A stretch of 64,000 nucleotides of DNA from Porphyra umbilicalis (Eukaryota; Rhodophyta; Bangiophyceae; Bangiales; Bangiaceae). Positions 1-11,600 of this stretch are shown one piece after another. The notes beneath the pieces are model-generated. The model was given only the letters and a program-made list of their open reading frames with translations. It had not been told where the DNA came from and searched no databases. Numbering within the stretch: the stretch's first letter is position 1; each line of letters starts with the position of its first letter. The stretch covers positions 62,001-126,000 of the forward strand of contig KV918905.1 of the NCBI GenBank assembly GCA_002049455.2. Reading direction: 5' to 3'. The translations under genes and the position numbers were made by a program.

Positions 1-1010
1 CGGTAGAGAAACCGCCCCACCTCCGCCATCACGTCAACCGCCACATTTTCCGCCGCCATACCGAACTACAGGGCCAGCTGCACGCCAAACGAAAGCCGCA
101 ACTTGCACACCGTCCCACACGACAAACCACACCACCCGCGCAAGCACCACGTCCAGCGTCGCATCCGCCGCGGCCACGCCGATCGAGACCACGAGCGGCA
201 CGTCAAACGCAAGCGGCATCTTGCAAGACGTCTCGCGGGGCAAACCGCAGCACCCGCGCCACCACCACGTCAAGCGCCACGTCCGCCGCCGCCACGCTGA
301 AAAAAACCACACATTGCGCACCAATGAAAAGCCGCAACTTGCACACCATCCCATGCGACAAAACGCACAACTTCCGCCACCGCCAGGCCGACAAAAAGCG
401 CAGATTACACGCCCAACGCAAGTTCCAACATGCACGATGTCCTCCACGAAAAGCTGCACCACCCTCGCTGTCGCGTTGAGCTCATCATCGACCGCAACGT
501 CCAGGGCCGTCCCTTCAATGAAAAGCACCAACTACACGCCCCACACGAGTGGCAATGTGAGCTCCGTATGACACGACAAACCGAACCAGCCACGCCACCA
601 CTACGGTCGGCCCCCTCTCCGCCACCGCCAAGGCGGTTTAACGCACCAGATGCACGCGCCATGCGAACAGCAACTTCCACGGTGTCCCACACGGCCAATC
701 GCACCACTCCTGCAGCCACGTCCAGCTTCATGTCCAGCTTCACGTCCGGTTCCACCTCTGCCGCAGCGACGCCGACGATAAGCACCAGTTGCACGCCCCG
801 CGCAGGCGGGACCGTGCCCGCCGTCCCACGCGACATACCGCACGACTCCCGCAACGACCAGGCCAACAAAAACGACAAACGGCACACCCCATGCAGGTAG
901 CAGCTTGCCCACCGTCCCACATGACAAACAGGCCTGCCCCCGCTACCACGTCCACCTCCACGTCCGCTGCCGCCACGTTTCCGGTAAACATCAAATACAC
1001 GCCGCGCGTA
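1..1010. repeat. degenerate ~110-bp tandem repeat, GC-rich
   Basis: A phrase of the form 'gccgcaacttgcacaccgtc' followed by a c/a-rich stretch recurs with changes roughly every 110 bp, for example near 93, 202, 321, 417, 792 and 887. All six frames stay open because of base composition, and none gives a recognisable protein. I read it as a decayed GC-rich satellite. Confidence 0.6.
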
Positions 1011-1480
1011 AGAGTGTATTAAGTTGGAATGCGCAGTGTCAGCTGTGCACGACATTCTCTGGGTTGGCCAGTGTAAACAGCGATCTGCTGTTTACACTGA
1101 AGTAAACAATCCTTGAGGGGGCGCGGCATCTGTCCTGCTCAGTGAATCTGCTCCTGCAATCCCACCCGCCGAAAATGGTCACTGGTCACTGGACAGCCTC
1201 CCTCCAGAAGTCCTGACCCTGTTTTGTGTGTTTCTTCTCTTTCTGTCTCGACCCCATCACCCCTTGAGTACAACCCCCACTCTTCGCAATTCACCACCAC
1301 CACCCGTCCGACACACCGTCACCGGCACACAGGGACGGCCAAAAGGGGGAAGCGACCAGAAGTGAGGAGGCACCCACTGGCGGCGACCGTGTCCAGCGGC
1401 GCGGGTGGCAGCCAAATTGAACCACCGCTGAAAACGGATTGACGACAACCACATTAGACGCATCAAACGGCGACTCCGGC
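1011..1480. other. intergenic, no gene seen
   Basis: This lower-GC stretch holds the perfect hairpin at 1069-1099 and otherwise nothing I can identify. Confidence 0.5.
1069..1099. repeat. perfect 13-bp hairpin, 5-nt loop
   Basis: Positions 1069-1081 (cagtgtaaacagc) are the exact reverse complement of 1087-1099, separated by gatct. Such a perfect stem in otherwise repeat-free sequence could be a transposon end or footprint, or a structured RNA stem. I found no second copy. Confidence 0.6.
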
Positions 1481-2340
1481 AGCCAGCGGCGGGGTGCCAG
1501 GGGGGGCCGCCAGTGTGGGCCGCGCCCAGCGACGGTGGCGCCGTCAAAAACCGGAGAAAGGGTGAAAGCCGGTGTGCGCAGCAGCAAGCGACCGAGGGGC
1601 GGCAGCCAGCAGAGACGGTGGCCCGCAGAAGTGGCAGCGGCCAAAGTGAGCAGCTTCAGCAACAGGGGGGAGGCAGCAACTGCTGCATCTGCAAGAAGCG
1701 GCGGCGGCAGCCAGCGATGGAGACGGTAGCAGCCAGCGGCGTCGGCGGCGCCGAACGGCGGCAGGACGGCGGCCAGCGGCTGTGGCCGCTGTCAGAGGCG
1801 GGACGCAAAGCAGCGTGAGCGGTGGATCGCGACTGCGGGCTGGCTGCCACCAGCCAGCCGACTGAGCGGCGTCTAGCCTCAGGAGCGGCTGGCAACGACG
1901 TGGCGCAAGCCAGCACCAGGGCAGGCGACGGCAGGTGGTGGCAGCCAGCGACGAGGGTAGCGGCTGCTCACAGTGTGGGCGGCGGCAAGCGTCGGCGGGG
2001 CGGCGGCCTTTGGCTCTGTCGGCGGCCAGCGGCAGGGCGGCTGCCGGCATAGGGGGCGGCAAGCGGCGGCGGGGAGGGAGCCAGAAGCGTGGCCGGCTGC
2101 CAGCGCGAGAGTCGCCAGGGAACGAACAGGTAGTCGCAAGCATCGTGGATGGCCACAATTGGCGGCAGCGTGGCAGCTAGTGGCACGGGCGGTGGCCGCC
2201 GCGAGGCATCAGCCAGCGAGATGGGTGGTAGACAGCGGCGGGGAGGCGACCAGCTGGGCGGCGGGGGGGGGGGGCGTGGCGAGCGGCAGTGGCTGAAACC
2301 GGCGGAGCGGCAGCGGCCGGGCGTGCCGGTCCCGAATTGG
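1480..2340. repeat. degenerate ggcagccagcg-type repeat
   Basis: Short GC-rich units built on 'ggcagccagcg' and 'gcggcggg' recur throughout. Open frames on both strands are compositional and give only A/G/R/P-rich peptides, so I annotate no gene here. Confidence 0.5.
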
Positions 2341-2395
2341 GGCGATAGTGGCTAATAGTGAGGCAGTTCATCTGCAGATTAGGAAACGAAGAAGA

Positions 2396-3013
2396 TGGCG
2401 CGTGTCCCAAAAAGGAGACATGCGCGTTATCATAAGGACTGACACATCACTGCAAGGGGGCATGCGAGGTGAAATACAAAACTTTTCTCCACTGACCTCA
2501 TGGAAAAAGCCTCTCCCGACGCGCGCTTGGCTGACAACTCCTTAGTACCCGCCTTTGAGCACTGTTCTGTGGACCACTCAGATAGCCCCGATCTTGGAGC
2601 CAGTCTTTTTGTTGGGAATAAAGGTTTGCAACGTCAAAGTTCATCCGCTACCCACAGCTTCGATGACGGGAGTCCCAAATCGTGTTTTCCTCACAGGCGG
2701 CTACATGAGGGTCTTTTTCATGCATTTATACGTAAGGTGGTGCCCGGTTCTTCTTGCACAAATTGACAGGACATGCCTGTTCCAGTCTGTGCGCACTTGA
2801 TTGGGCTGCGTGATCGTCACCTGTCAAAGTTGCAATGAATGACACTTTCCCCTATGACACGTCAGGCTGTATCGCCTCTGCAAACTCCGTCAGGGGCCGT
2901 TCTGGAACCACAATGGGACCGAGTGGGTCACATTCCATCATCAGACAGTTCCAGAAGGCCAGTGGGCCAAGAAGAAGAAGAAACCGCAATGTCTCATTTC
3001 TTGGACACGCACC
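2396..3013 (+). mobile_element. MITE copy A (TA-inserting, Tc1/mariner-like guess)
   Basis: This is a ~618-bp element homologous along its length to the copy at 7276-7903. It begins tggcgcgtgtcccaaaaagg and ends with the inverse, ttggacacgcacc. Small frames inside (starting with residues MEKASPD) are shared in part with copy B but carry no known domain, so the element looks non-autonomous. The ends are more worn than in copy B, so its target duplication is unclear; an 8-bp direct repeat CGAAGAAG lies at 2387-2394 and 3013-3020. Both copies have the same orientation. Confidence 0.7.
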
Positions 3014-3737
3014 GAAGAAGGGCGTGGTCAATTACAGGGCGCAATACGACAACGCCACTGACGGCCAGACCCTCAAGGTGCCTCAGAAGCGAAACGCCTA
3101 TCTATACGTTGCTCAGAGCACTGTCATCTGACCTTAGCGAGGCCCGGGCCCGGACCTTGGCCCGGGGCAACAGTCTAGAAACGGGAGGGCCTGAAATTTG
3201 GCGTTGACAACGGCGAGGCCACGTGTGGCCACGCTGGTGCATCGCCTGATCCTCTGAGTAGCGAAGAGAGGCCAGTATTCAACCCCACCTGCCGGATTTC
3301 TGGCAGGCATGTATGATTTTCGATTACTACAAGGGCGCCGCGATGGCGCGTGGGGTGCCGAAGGCGTGTGACTATGCGGCGCGAGCGGTTGTGCGGCACC
3401 GCACGCGCGGCCAAGCCTAGACACCTAGCTCGCGCCCATTGGGTTGGCCAGGAGTGGTGCCGGTCGTCTAAATGGTGCAATTGCGGAGATTTTGGGGAAT
3501 TGAGTTGTTCAAATGGGTGTCAAAAACGGTCGGGTCCGGGCCCGTGCGAAAGGGGGGCTTGAGTGATAAATTGCATACAAGGTTCGATGCGGCATTTAAA
3601 CTGTGCTTCGAGATGCAGCTTGTCAGGCGCGTGGCGTCCTCGCCGTGCTCCCAACGTGATTTCCATTCGCTGTGCTGTCTTGAGCCGCAGCACCAGCCAC
3701 GCAGCATCTTGGCGCTGTTTGTTGGCCCGCAAGCGAC
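3014..3737. other. intergenic, no gene seen
   Basis: The stretch holds an 11-bp inverted pair cgggcccggac (about 3144) and gtccgggcccg (about 3533). I see no domain or RNA gene. Confidence 0.4.
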
Positions 3738-3749
3738 GTGCAGCTCACC

Positions 3750-5656
3750 ATGCGGACTCGCAGCGGTCGTGACTTTCAACCGGCGCCTGCGCCTCAAGAC
3801 GGTAGCAATAGCGACAATACCTGGCCCGGGGCGTCGCGTGGCGTCCGTGCGCAGCCCCATGACGTCATCTTCACGTACGCCCGAGGCCGAGGTGGCCCGA
3901 TCACCGTCAACCGGGCGGACTGCATGAGCCTCGAGGACGGGACGGACTTGCGCGACGGCGTCGTTGACGCCATCGCCTGGTACATCTGGGAAGAGGAGCT
4001 CTCCCCGGAGGACTCTGCCGACTGCCTGGTGTTTCGTAGTGTTTGGAACAAGTTTTTGCGCGACGTGGGGGGGGGGGCGTCTCGTTAGACCGCTATGACT
4101 CGGTCTGTAGATATTTTTTCCTTCTCTACCTGGGTGTTCTGTTTCTGTGAGGGCCATCATTGGTGGATTGCTGTGCTTTCAGGGGTTCAACGCTTGCACA
4201 GGGCTTTGGGCATGACAGCCGCTGGTGGTGCCGCGCACACGGGGTCGCCGACGGCTACTCTCGCTTTCTTCAACTCGTTGGGCTCGGTATCGATCGCCGC
4301 ACGTGCGTCTAGCTCTGTTATTGAGTGGTTGGAGCAAGAGTGCATGCGGCGTGGCGTTTTTGGAGCTAGCGATGGAGGACTTCAGCCAGAATGGTCGCTG
4401 TCTTGCCTCGCCGTCACATCGCCAGATGTGCACCAGCGACCCAACTTTCACGACTGTGGTCTGTTTGCGCTGTCGTTCTTCCGGTCGTTCTTCGCATGCA
4501 GCGCTGGTGAGCGCTCCTCGCTGTTGCTCGCGGACGGCGTGGGCACAAGGGCGTGGGCGGAGAACTTCCATCTACTAACGCGCGCCGTCATGCGCAATCT
4601 TTGCAAGACGCTGACGGAGCGGGAGCCTGACGCCAAGAGTGAGCTGGTCGACGCGCGACCGAGGCGGCGGCGTCGTTTGCGCTCGACAAGGGCTGGTGCC
4701 GGGCCGAGCGAGGGAGCGCAGCTGTCTGCGGGACCGAGCGAGGGGGGTCAGCCGTCTGCGGGGCCGAGCGAGGAGGGGCAGCCGTCTGCGGAACCGAGCG
4801 AGGGGGGGCGGCCGTCTGCGGGACCGAGCGAGGGGGGGCAGCTGTCGGCGGGGCCGAGCGAGGCGGGGCGGCCGTCTGCGGAACCGAGCGAGGGGGGGCA
4901 GCCGTCGGCGGGGCCGAGCGAGGGGGGGCGGCCGTCTGCGGCGTACGGACCGCTGGAGCAGATGCGTCATACCGGCCTGGGGCCCTGCATCCGGCGGTTG
5001 GGAACCCGAAGTCGACGACCGGGGACGCGAAGGTCGCTACGACGCTCGCGGATGTCAACCCTGCCGGCCAAGCACAGGGGGGCGCGGCTCGACTCGGTGG
5101 CGCTTCCAAGGGAACCCCAGTCACCGCCAAAGCACATACAGCCGCGACTGCCGCGACGGTCGCAGAAGACGGCAACGCTGGCGAGATGGACTTCCTCCTG
5201 GGCATCTTGCCCGCCTCTTCAACCAACATCTCTGCGGCCGACCTTCTACCATCTGGGAGTATATCGGGGAAGCGAAAGCGGGCGCGGGAGAACGAGACAT
5301 ATGCTCACGCGGCCCGATGGATGGCTGACTTCCGCCGGTGGGATTCGCCGATGGAGCCGGTGGTGGCGCGCACCCTCTGCTCCGTCTTCGACAAGACCGA
5401 TGGCTTTAGGCCGGCTTTTGTCAACCTCTTAGCCACGGGCGTCGCCCAGTGGCACCCTCCTACAAGCCGTAATCGACTGGCCCCTTGGTTTGCCGCCGCC
5501 ATACTAGAGGCGTCTGCAAAGTGCGGCATGCGTCGGGGCGCGGGGGCGTCTCTCATGCTCCTGTCGCGAGTGCACACGGTGTTGCGAGCTGCTTATCGTT
5601 TTCATCAACGCCCCATGCCGGATGACGCGTGTTGTTCAGCCGGTCGGCTGACTTGA
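3750..5656 (+). pseudogene. Ulp1/SENP-type (C48) cysteine protease gene, interrupted
   Basis: C48 proteases cleave SUMO or related ubiquitin-like tags. The first part (3750-4088, starting MRTRSGRDF) carries the family's N-terminal signature: a leucine/aspartate-rich stretch, DLRDGVVDAIAWYIWEEEL, then VFRSVWNKFL. The second part (from 4095) has the catalytic His in GHHWWIAVL, Asn in LAFFNSLG where Asp is usual, and the Gln/Cys boxes in QRPNFHDCGLF. The two parts share one frame but a TAG at 4086-4088 and an 11-G run separate them, so there is an unrecognised intron, a base-count error or real decay. Eight 10-residue repeats follow (4699-4943). After about 4970 the sensible frame shifts to one ending at 5656, with a basic KRKRAR patch. 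The gene lies between two MITE copies. Ulp1 domains occur both in host genes and in DNA transposons (Zisupton, Mutator-like), so its owner is open. Confidence 0.65.
4699..4943 (+). repeat. 30-bp coding minisatellite, 8 units
   Basis: Eight near-identical 30-bp units of the type gggccgagcgagggggggca encode the decapeptide GPSEGGQPSA with small changes (G/E at position 1, Q/R at 7, P/L at 8). The unit is a multiple of three, so copy-number change keeps the frame of the protease tail. Confidence 0.9.
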
Positions 5657-6090
5657 CGCGTTTGGTGGGCGTGTGGCGAGGTGTCATAGGCTCACTGACT
5701 CGGAGCCTGGAGAAGGGTCGTTTGCATCGTGGGATTTGCTTTGGGGCGGCAGGGTTCTTTACGTGTTCATTTCATGCTGCCTTGTCCAGTCGCTATGATA
5801 TTCGTCGCTCACTGTCGCCATATTGCACCATTGCACCTTGCGCCTCACGCCACGTCACAAGTGGCACAATCGCCAAAGATGCTGCTGCACGTAGGGCACA
5901 TCTGAGGCTGTGGGGACAGCCGCATCAGGCGTCCCGCCGTCACGGTGTGCTTTGGTACACATGAGGCTGGAGGGACCAATGAATCTCAGTACAAGACATT
6001 ATAAGCTGGTAGTCTGGCCGAATGCCATTGACCATTGGGACGGTGTGCTTGTCTTCGTGCCTTGTTTTATTCATGCACATGCTGGCAATG
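5657..6090. other. intergenic, no gene seen
   Basis: Nothing recognisable. Base composition is less GC-rich than on either side. Confidence 0.4.
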
Positions 6091-7085
6091 CCACCTTTCG
6101 ACTCGTCCCCACAGCCACCCACCCCGCCGAGCGCCTCGTCCTCGTCGTGTTGCGTGGCAGCACGGCTGCCCCCTGCGCCCTCAGGACAGACTCGACGGGG
6201 GCGGCAGCCGGCAACACGCCTACCGCCACTGGCGGGAGTACACACAGCACCCTTCTCGCGCACGGCACAACGTCGGCCTTTCCCGACACAGCAACCAACT
6301 TGGCGGCCCAGGGGCCGGCAGCAATCCCGCCGCCGTCTGCGACAGCAATCCCAGCACCACCCTCGCGCGCGACACTACGTCCGCCACGTCCACCCCCCCC
6401 CCAGCGCGACACCACGTCCGCCGCGTCCGCTCCCCTCCCCGCCCCCGCCAGAACGACTGACTTGGAGTCCGCGGCAGCCGATAAAGCGCCCTCTGCCGGC
6501 GGCGGCAGCACGCCTAGCACCGCCCCCGCGCGCGGCATCACGTCCACCTCCCCCACGCCAGTACGACCGAAGTGGTGACGTCGGTAGCCGGCAAAAGGCC
6601 CCCCCCAGACGCCGGCGGCCGACAGCTCAGCGCCGCCCCCGCGCGCAGCACCACATGCGCCCCCCCCCGCGCCAAAACGACCGACGTGGCGACGTCGGCA
6701 GCCAACAACACGTCTTCGACCCGTCGCCCGCGGCAGCAAGCCCATCACCGCCCCCGCGCGCGGCAACACGTCTGCCCCGCTCCCGCCACAACCACCGATC
6801 TGTCGGGGGCAGCGGCCGGCATCACGCCCACCGCCGTGTGCCGCAACGACCGACCTGGCCGCGGCGGCAGCGGGTAGCACGCCCCCATCCGCTAGCGGCC
6901 GCAAGCCCAGAACCGCCACCTCGCGCGGCACGACGTCCTTCTCCCCTGCCAGAGCGACCGTCCTTGCGGCAGCAGCGGCCGGAAACGCACCCACCGCCGC
7001 CAGCGGGCACACGCCCAGCGTGTCCTCCACAGGCAGCAGCACTTCGGCCCACTTCAGCACGGGCGCGCGGCTCTTCTCGCCGAGA
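6090..7085. repeat. degenerate C-rich tandem repeat (~115 bp)
   Basis: The words accgcccccgcgcgcggca, acgtccacctccccc and acgaccgacgtggc recur in the same order several times (about 6510, 6640, 6750). Three plus frames and one minus frame are open for hundreds of codons and give P/R-rich or A/G-rich peptides, as expected from composition. I do not call a gene. Confidence 0.55.
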
Positions 7086-7275
7086 CTGCCGTTGGCTGCC
7101 GCAGTTGGTGGACATGGCAGAGCGGAGCCCGCTGGAGTGTGGCGCGCATAGGGCCCCTGGAAATGGGCGCGCGACCATCATCAATGGCAGTCCTGGAGCA
7201 GCGGAAGGGCAGGCGGGAAAGTCGACGCGGCGATAGAAGGGGTGCTACTGCTGTAAAATGTTGCAAGCGATAATA

Positions 7276-7903
7276 TGGTGCGTGTCCCAAAAATGAGACA
7301 TGCGCGTTTTCTGGAAAACTGACACATCACCGCACGGGGGCAGGCGGGGTGGGGTACGAGAAAATTCTCAACTGGCCTCCATGGAAAGAGCCTCTCCCGA
7401 GACGTTCTTGCCTGACAACTCCTTAGTACCTGCCTGTGGGCCCTGTTCTGTGGACCTCTCAGCTAACTCCGATCTTGGAGCCAGTCTTTTTCAGGTTCTT
7501 GGGGTTACAGGTTTGCAACGCCTAAGCTCATGTGCTGACTGGAGCTTCGATGCGGGGTGTCCTAGATCTTGTTTTCCTCACAGGGGGCTACATGGCGGTC
7601 TTTTTCACGTTTTTATTGGTAAGGTGGTGCCCTTTTCTTCGTGCACAAACTGTCAGCACATGCCTGCCCTAGTATCCGTGCATTTGATTGGGGGGCGTGA
7701 TCGTCACCTGTCAAAGCTGTAATGAATGATACTTCCCCCCATGACACGTGAGGATGTGCCGCCTCTCTTAACAGTGTCAGGGGTCGTTCTGGCCACGCAG
7801 AGGGTCCGAGTGGGTCACATTACATCATTGGACCGTTGCAGAAGGCCAGTTGGCCGAGAAAAAAAGAAAAAACCGCGATGTCTCATTTTTGGGACACGCA
7901 CCA
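7276..7903 (+). mobile_element. MITE copy B, TIRs and TA duplication intact
   Basis: The left end TGGTGCGTGTCCCAAAAATG is repeated exactly in inverse at the right end (catttttgggacacgcacca, ending 7903). TA stands on both sides (7274-7275 and 7904-7905), as expected for Tc1/mariner-type insertion. The interior matches copy A (2396-3013). The longest plus frame (about 140 codons) has no known domain, so the element is non-autonomous and would need a transposase from elsewhere. Confidence 0.8.
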
Positions 7904-8009
7904 TAGCTAAGCTTGTCACAAACTTTGTGATACGTACGAGATTAATATAAATACCGTCAATGATAATATTGGTCACAATATTTGCCACTGCAGCACGACA
8001 CTCTTCTCC
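7904..8009. other. A/T-rich spacer between two transposons
   Basis: A short A/T-rich segment between MITE copy B and the CACTA-like element. It ends in the left target duplication of the latter. Confidence 0.5.
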
Positions 8010-8012
8010 CTG
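8010..8012. repeat. left target-site duplication CTG
   Basis: CTG at 8010-8012 directly abuts the left terminus CACAGT. The same CTG follows the right terminus at 19546-19548. Three-base duplications are the usual CACTA/EnSpm signature. Confidence 0.7.
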
Positions 8013-8062
8013 CACAGTAGATCTTAGACCAGGTACCTGGAAGAACTTGAATTTGCTTGTAT
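8013..8062 (+). repeat. left terminal inverted repeat of CACTA-like element
   Basis: About 50 bp: CACAGTAGATCTTAGACC, then AGGTACCTGGAAGAACTTG. It pairs with 19545-19496 read in reverse, with about nine mismatches. The terminal six bases CACAGT are identical in both ends. Confidence 0.85.
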
Positions 8063-8063
8063 C

Positions 8064-8470
8064 TGGCTTGCACCGGTTGGTGCAAGGTGTCGATTCCGAC
8101 CCTCTGAGGGCCTTTTTCTCGTACAAGCGCCGTACAAAGGGGGGCTCCTGGGCGCGCAAAACGGTGCCCAGAGCCCATTTTGGCACCGTTCGCACCGCAG
8201 AAGTGGTGCATGTGAGTCTATAAAAAACGAGCCCTGTCCGTCGTTTTGCTCACCGATAGCGGCCGTAAACGTGTTTCTTGCATCCAGAAACTTGTATCTG
8301 GGACACTGCTTTCGTGCAAGCAGCTTGCACGAGATCTGTGCGGATTCGTGCAGAGATCTTGCACCAAGTGTGCCGACATTCAATACAAGCCGGTGCAATG
8401 TTCGTGCACGAGCCCGACACCGGTTGCACCACATCGGTACAGCCCGATGCAGCGTGCCTGTATCCAATCG
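8064..8470. repeat. left subterminal repeat region (TGCAC motifs)
   Basis: It contains the palindromic ttgcaccggttggtgcaagg (about 8069-8088) and many further ttgcac/gtgcaa and cgtgca words in both orientations. In CACTA elements such subterminal motifs bind the element's own proteins. The right end has the same class of motif. Confidence 0.65.
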
Positions 8471-8659
8471 ACGCACAATGAGCGGGCGCCCGGCGCCCGG
8501 CGCGGCGCCGGCATTTTGCTACTGGAAGCGCGACAAGCGCGCCCATTCACTCTCACTATGCTCCCATCAGCCACGCCACACCCCCCCATCCGCCCCCCCC
8601 AGGCTGCCGCGGCCGCCCCAGCGCTCTTTCGCCCCCCGCGTTCCGTCCAACCTAACCAG

Positions 8660-11600
8660 TCACGCATCTACCGGGTGTCCACCAGCCTCACTCCACTCCT
8701 CTCGTGCCGCGCGGACGCCTTTCAGACGGCGAAGCAGCGCCACGGCCGCCTCGCAGATGTCCACCCCGTTGACGGTGCCACTCGTTGCCCACTTGGAAAA
8801 CTCGTACGTCTTGGTGCGCTGCCGGAAGAGCCGGAGGATGGCCACCTGCTCGAGCAGCTGCCTGTCCACTTCCACCGACAAGCGCGCGGCGGCGCCAGGG
8901 AGGGGTGCTGCCGCGTCGCACGCGCTGTATACCGCGGGGTCGGGGAAAACCAGCGGCAGCAAGGCAGGGGGGGGGAAGAAGGAAGGCAGCGACGCGAGCA
9001 GCGCCCGCCGCCTCGATCGGCTGGTATTGTCGACCGGGGCGGTGCCAGCGGACGACGCCGTGGTCGACCCTTGCGGCAACGACGGTGCGGGAGTAGGGAC
9101 CTGGTCCGTGCCCGCCCCCGACGCGCCGCCGCCGTCCGCCGAGGCGGCCGGCGCAAGGGCCGCAGCTACGCCAGCGCTAGATGACGCTCCCGCCGTCCGT
9201 CCGTTCTCTCCCTCAGCGTATGCGCTCTGGCCGTCAGCTCCAGCTGCCCCTGTCGCGGCGGCCGCCACGGCGGCGCGCACGGCAGCGGCTCTGCGGGCGG
9301 CGGCGAGCTCGACGATTGCACTCTTCGGCCGGCCCTGCAGCCGACCACACACGCAGACACAAATTTCCCGCTGCCGTACTCGCAGGCCACGTCGGAGGGC
9401 CTCCTTTTTTCCGAGGACCCTCGTGCCGTCGGGGCGGAACCGCGCCGCGCCATTCGCGTCGACGGCCGCTCGAAGAGGCGCGAGGGTAATTCGCAACTCG
9501 TCGCCGCCGCGGAGCTCCTCCAGCTCTAGCGCCGCGTCGTCGCGGGCCAGCGCGCGCACGGCCTCTACGTCGGCTGGCCCGTCGCGCCCGAACGCCTTCC
9601 AGCATCGGCACACGCGGACGACCTTCGTGAAGACGAGGGAGGAGGGGTGTGAGCGCGGGGTAGAAAAGCCAATGGTCGCCTTTTGCACCGCCGCCATGTT
9701 GGAGAGGAGCTCCGCTGGCGACGCGTTGTTGCTGTGATTGTGCAAGTAGCGCCCGACGCCGCGGATGTGGCCCTCCATATTGTCGTCCGACACGAAGGCC
9801 ACCTCGGCGCGCGCCGCCCCGCTTTGCCCCCGCACGTGCACAATAGGGGCGTGCAGGTAGAGGGTTGACACCTTGGCGTCCTTGGTGACCGGGTCCAGCG
9901 GCTTCACGTCCTCCCACAGGGGCCCTAGCAGGGACGCAGCCAGTTGCGCGGCGGCGGCCGAGCCCTCCCGCACGGCGGCGCCCGGGCCCGTCAGGGCGCC
10001 CCGCCACGCGGCGTTCATCAACTGCGTCAGCTGCAGGAGGATGGAAAACGCCGGGTCGAGAGAGTTGCTGAACACGGCGGGGTGGACGACAGCAGCAGCG
10101 ACCAGCTCCCGAAACTCCCGCAGGTAGAGGCTGCCCATCGAGCCCTTGCCAGAGATGGCGAGAAGGACCCGTCTGGCCTTGTCCTGTAGGCCTGCGGGTT
10201 GGCACGCCAATATAAACAGCACCACCCGCTTGGCGTAATTGCCCGTGCAGTGCAGCACGGGCAGTTGGAGGGACACGGGGGCGCCGCGCAGGGGCGGGTA
10301 GCCGCACACGCCGCCGGCCAGGCGACGGAAGCCGTTGAAGCACTCGGTCATCGTCGTCATAGCGATCGAGCGCCCGACGTGTAGCGGCACGTCTGCCGCC
10401 AGGCAGTGGGCTCCCCGACAGTAGACGATGCCGCTGTCCTCCACCGGCTCGGAGGAGTAGGGGACGTGACGCTTGCACATCGTGCAGGTCGTGTACAGCT
10501 CGCCGCCGAAAATCGTCACGTCAGCGTGGTGGCGGACGGAAAAGTTTGCTAGCGCCCACACCGCTAGCTCCCACTGGCCGCCGACGACAGCGACGGTGCG
10601 GTCTTGGTTTGATGAGACGTTACGGCTCAGCCGCAAAAAGGTCGACAGCCGACACAAGGCGCTGATAGGGCAGCGGCCGGCGTCGCTGCCGCCGGTCAGA
10701 CCCCAAAGGATGTGTCCCATGGAGAAGTCGGCTGCGATAAGTGGGGGAGGGCGGAGGGGGGGGAAGAGGTGGTGGGGGGGGGGGGGGGGCACGTGGCGTT
10801 AAGCAGGAAAAGGGTACCTGACATCGCGCTTTGGCCGACGCAGAGGAGGGCGTTAGTTTCCGTCGCTGGAAAGCGTGCTCCCCGCCCGGCCCAGTACACG
10901 CCCCGTGGCGGCGCCTCCCACACCCTGCTCGTACCCTCCATGGGCTCGCTGACCTACCGCAGACAGAAATGGTGGGGCAGAGCCGCAGGGGTCGGCGCCC
11001 GCCGCAGGCGTCGACGCTCTGAAGTGCCTGGGATCCTTCCACCTCGGGCGTGGCAGCCACAGTGAACGTGTGCTGGACGAGCGTCTTGAGGGTGTCCCGC
11101 ACAAACGCCCACAGGCCGCGGTCGACGACTTTCTCCCCCGAGAGCACGTACGCGACGGGGGTCAGGTTTGTCCGCCCGTGCGCGAGCAGGGGCGACGACA
11201 AAGAGACTGTGAGGGCGGTCAGCTGCCACCGCTTGATGGTCCCTCCGTCAGCTGCAAACGTCAAGACCGCCGGCGAAGCGGTGGCAATCCGGGAGACGGT
11301 GGCCCCGGCGACCGCCGCCTGGTCAATGGCCAACTGGAGCGCCTCTTGCACGTCAAAGGCGACCGCCAAAATCTTGAGGGGGCTGCCCCCGTCGAGGTCC
11401 TCCAAGTAGGACTCGGCGTGCACCTGCAGCGCCGCCAGCGCCTTCGGGTCGTCCGGCACCTCCGCGTAGCACCCCTCCGTCTCGGCGCTGGCGTTGAAAA
11501 AGAAGATGCCCCCGTCTTCGTCCTCCGACACGACCTCCTCGCTCCCGCCACGGACCTCAACACCGATGCCGCCCGTCGCGCCGGCGTCCTCCCAGTAGGT

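Noticed and set aside
4699-4943. Regular 30-bp repeats resembling a CRISPR array
   Set aside because: The units are contiguous with no spacers and encode an in-frame decapeptide inside a eukaryotic gene.
6022-7236. Long proline/arginine-rich open frame on the plus strand (and an equally long one on the minus strand)
   Set aside because: It lies in a degenerate C-rich repeat where several frames are open at once, with no domain and no consistent codon signal.
2396-7903. Two ~620-bp direct repeats flanking a gene, like long terminal repeats
   Set aside because: Each copy has its own terminal inverted repeats and there is no retroelement protein between them, so they are two MITEs.
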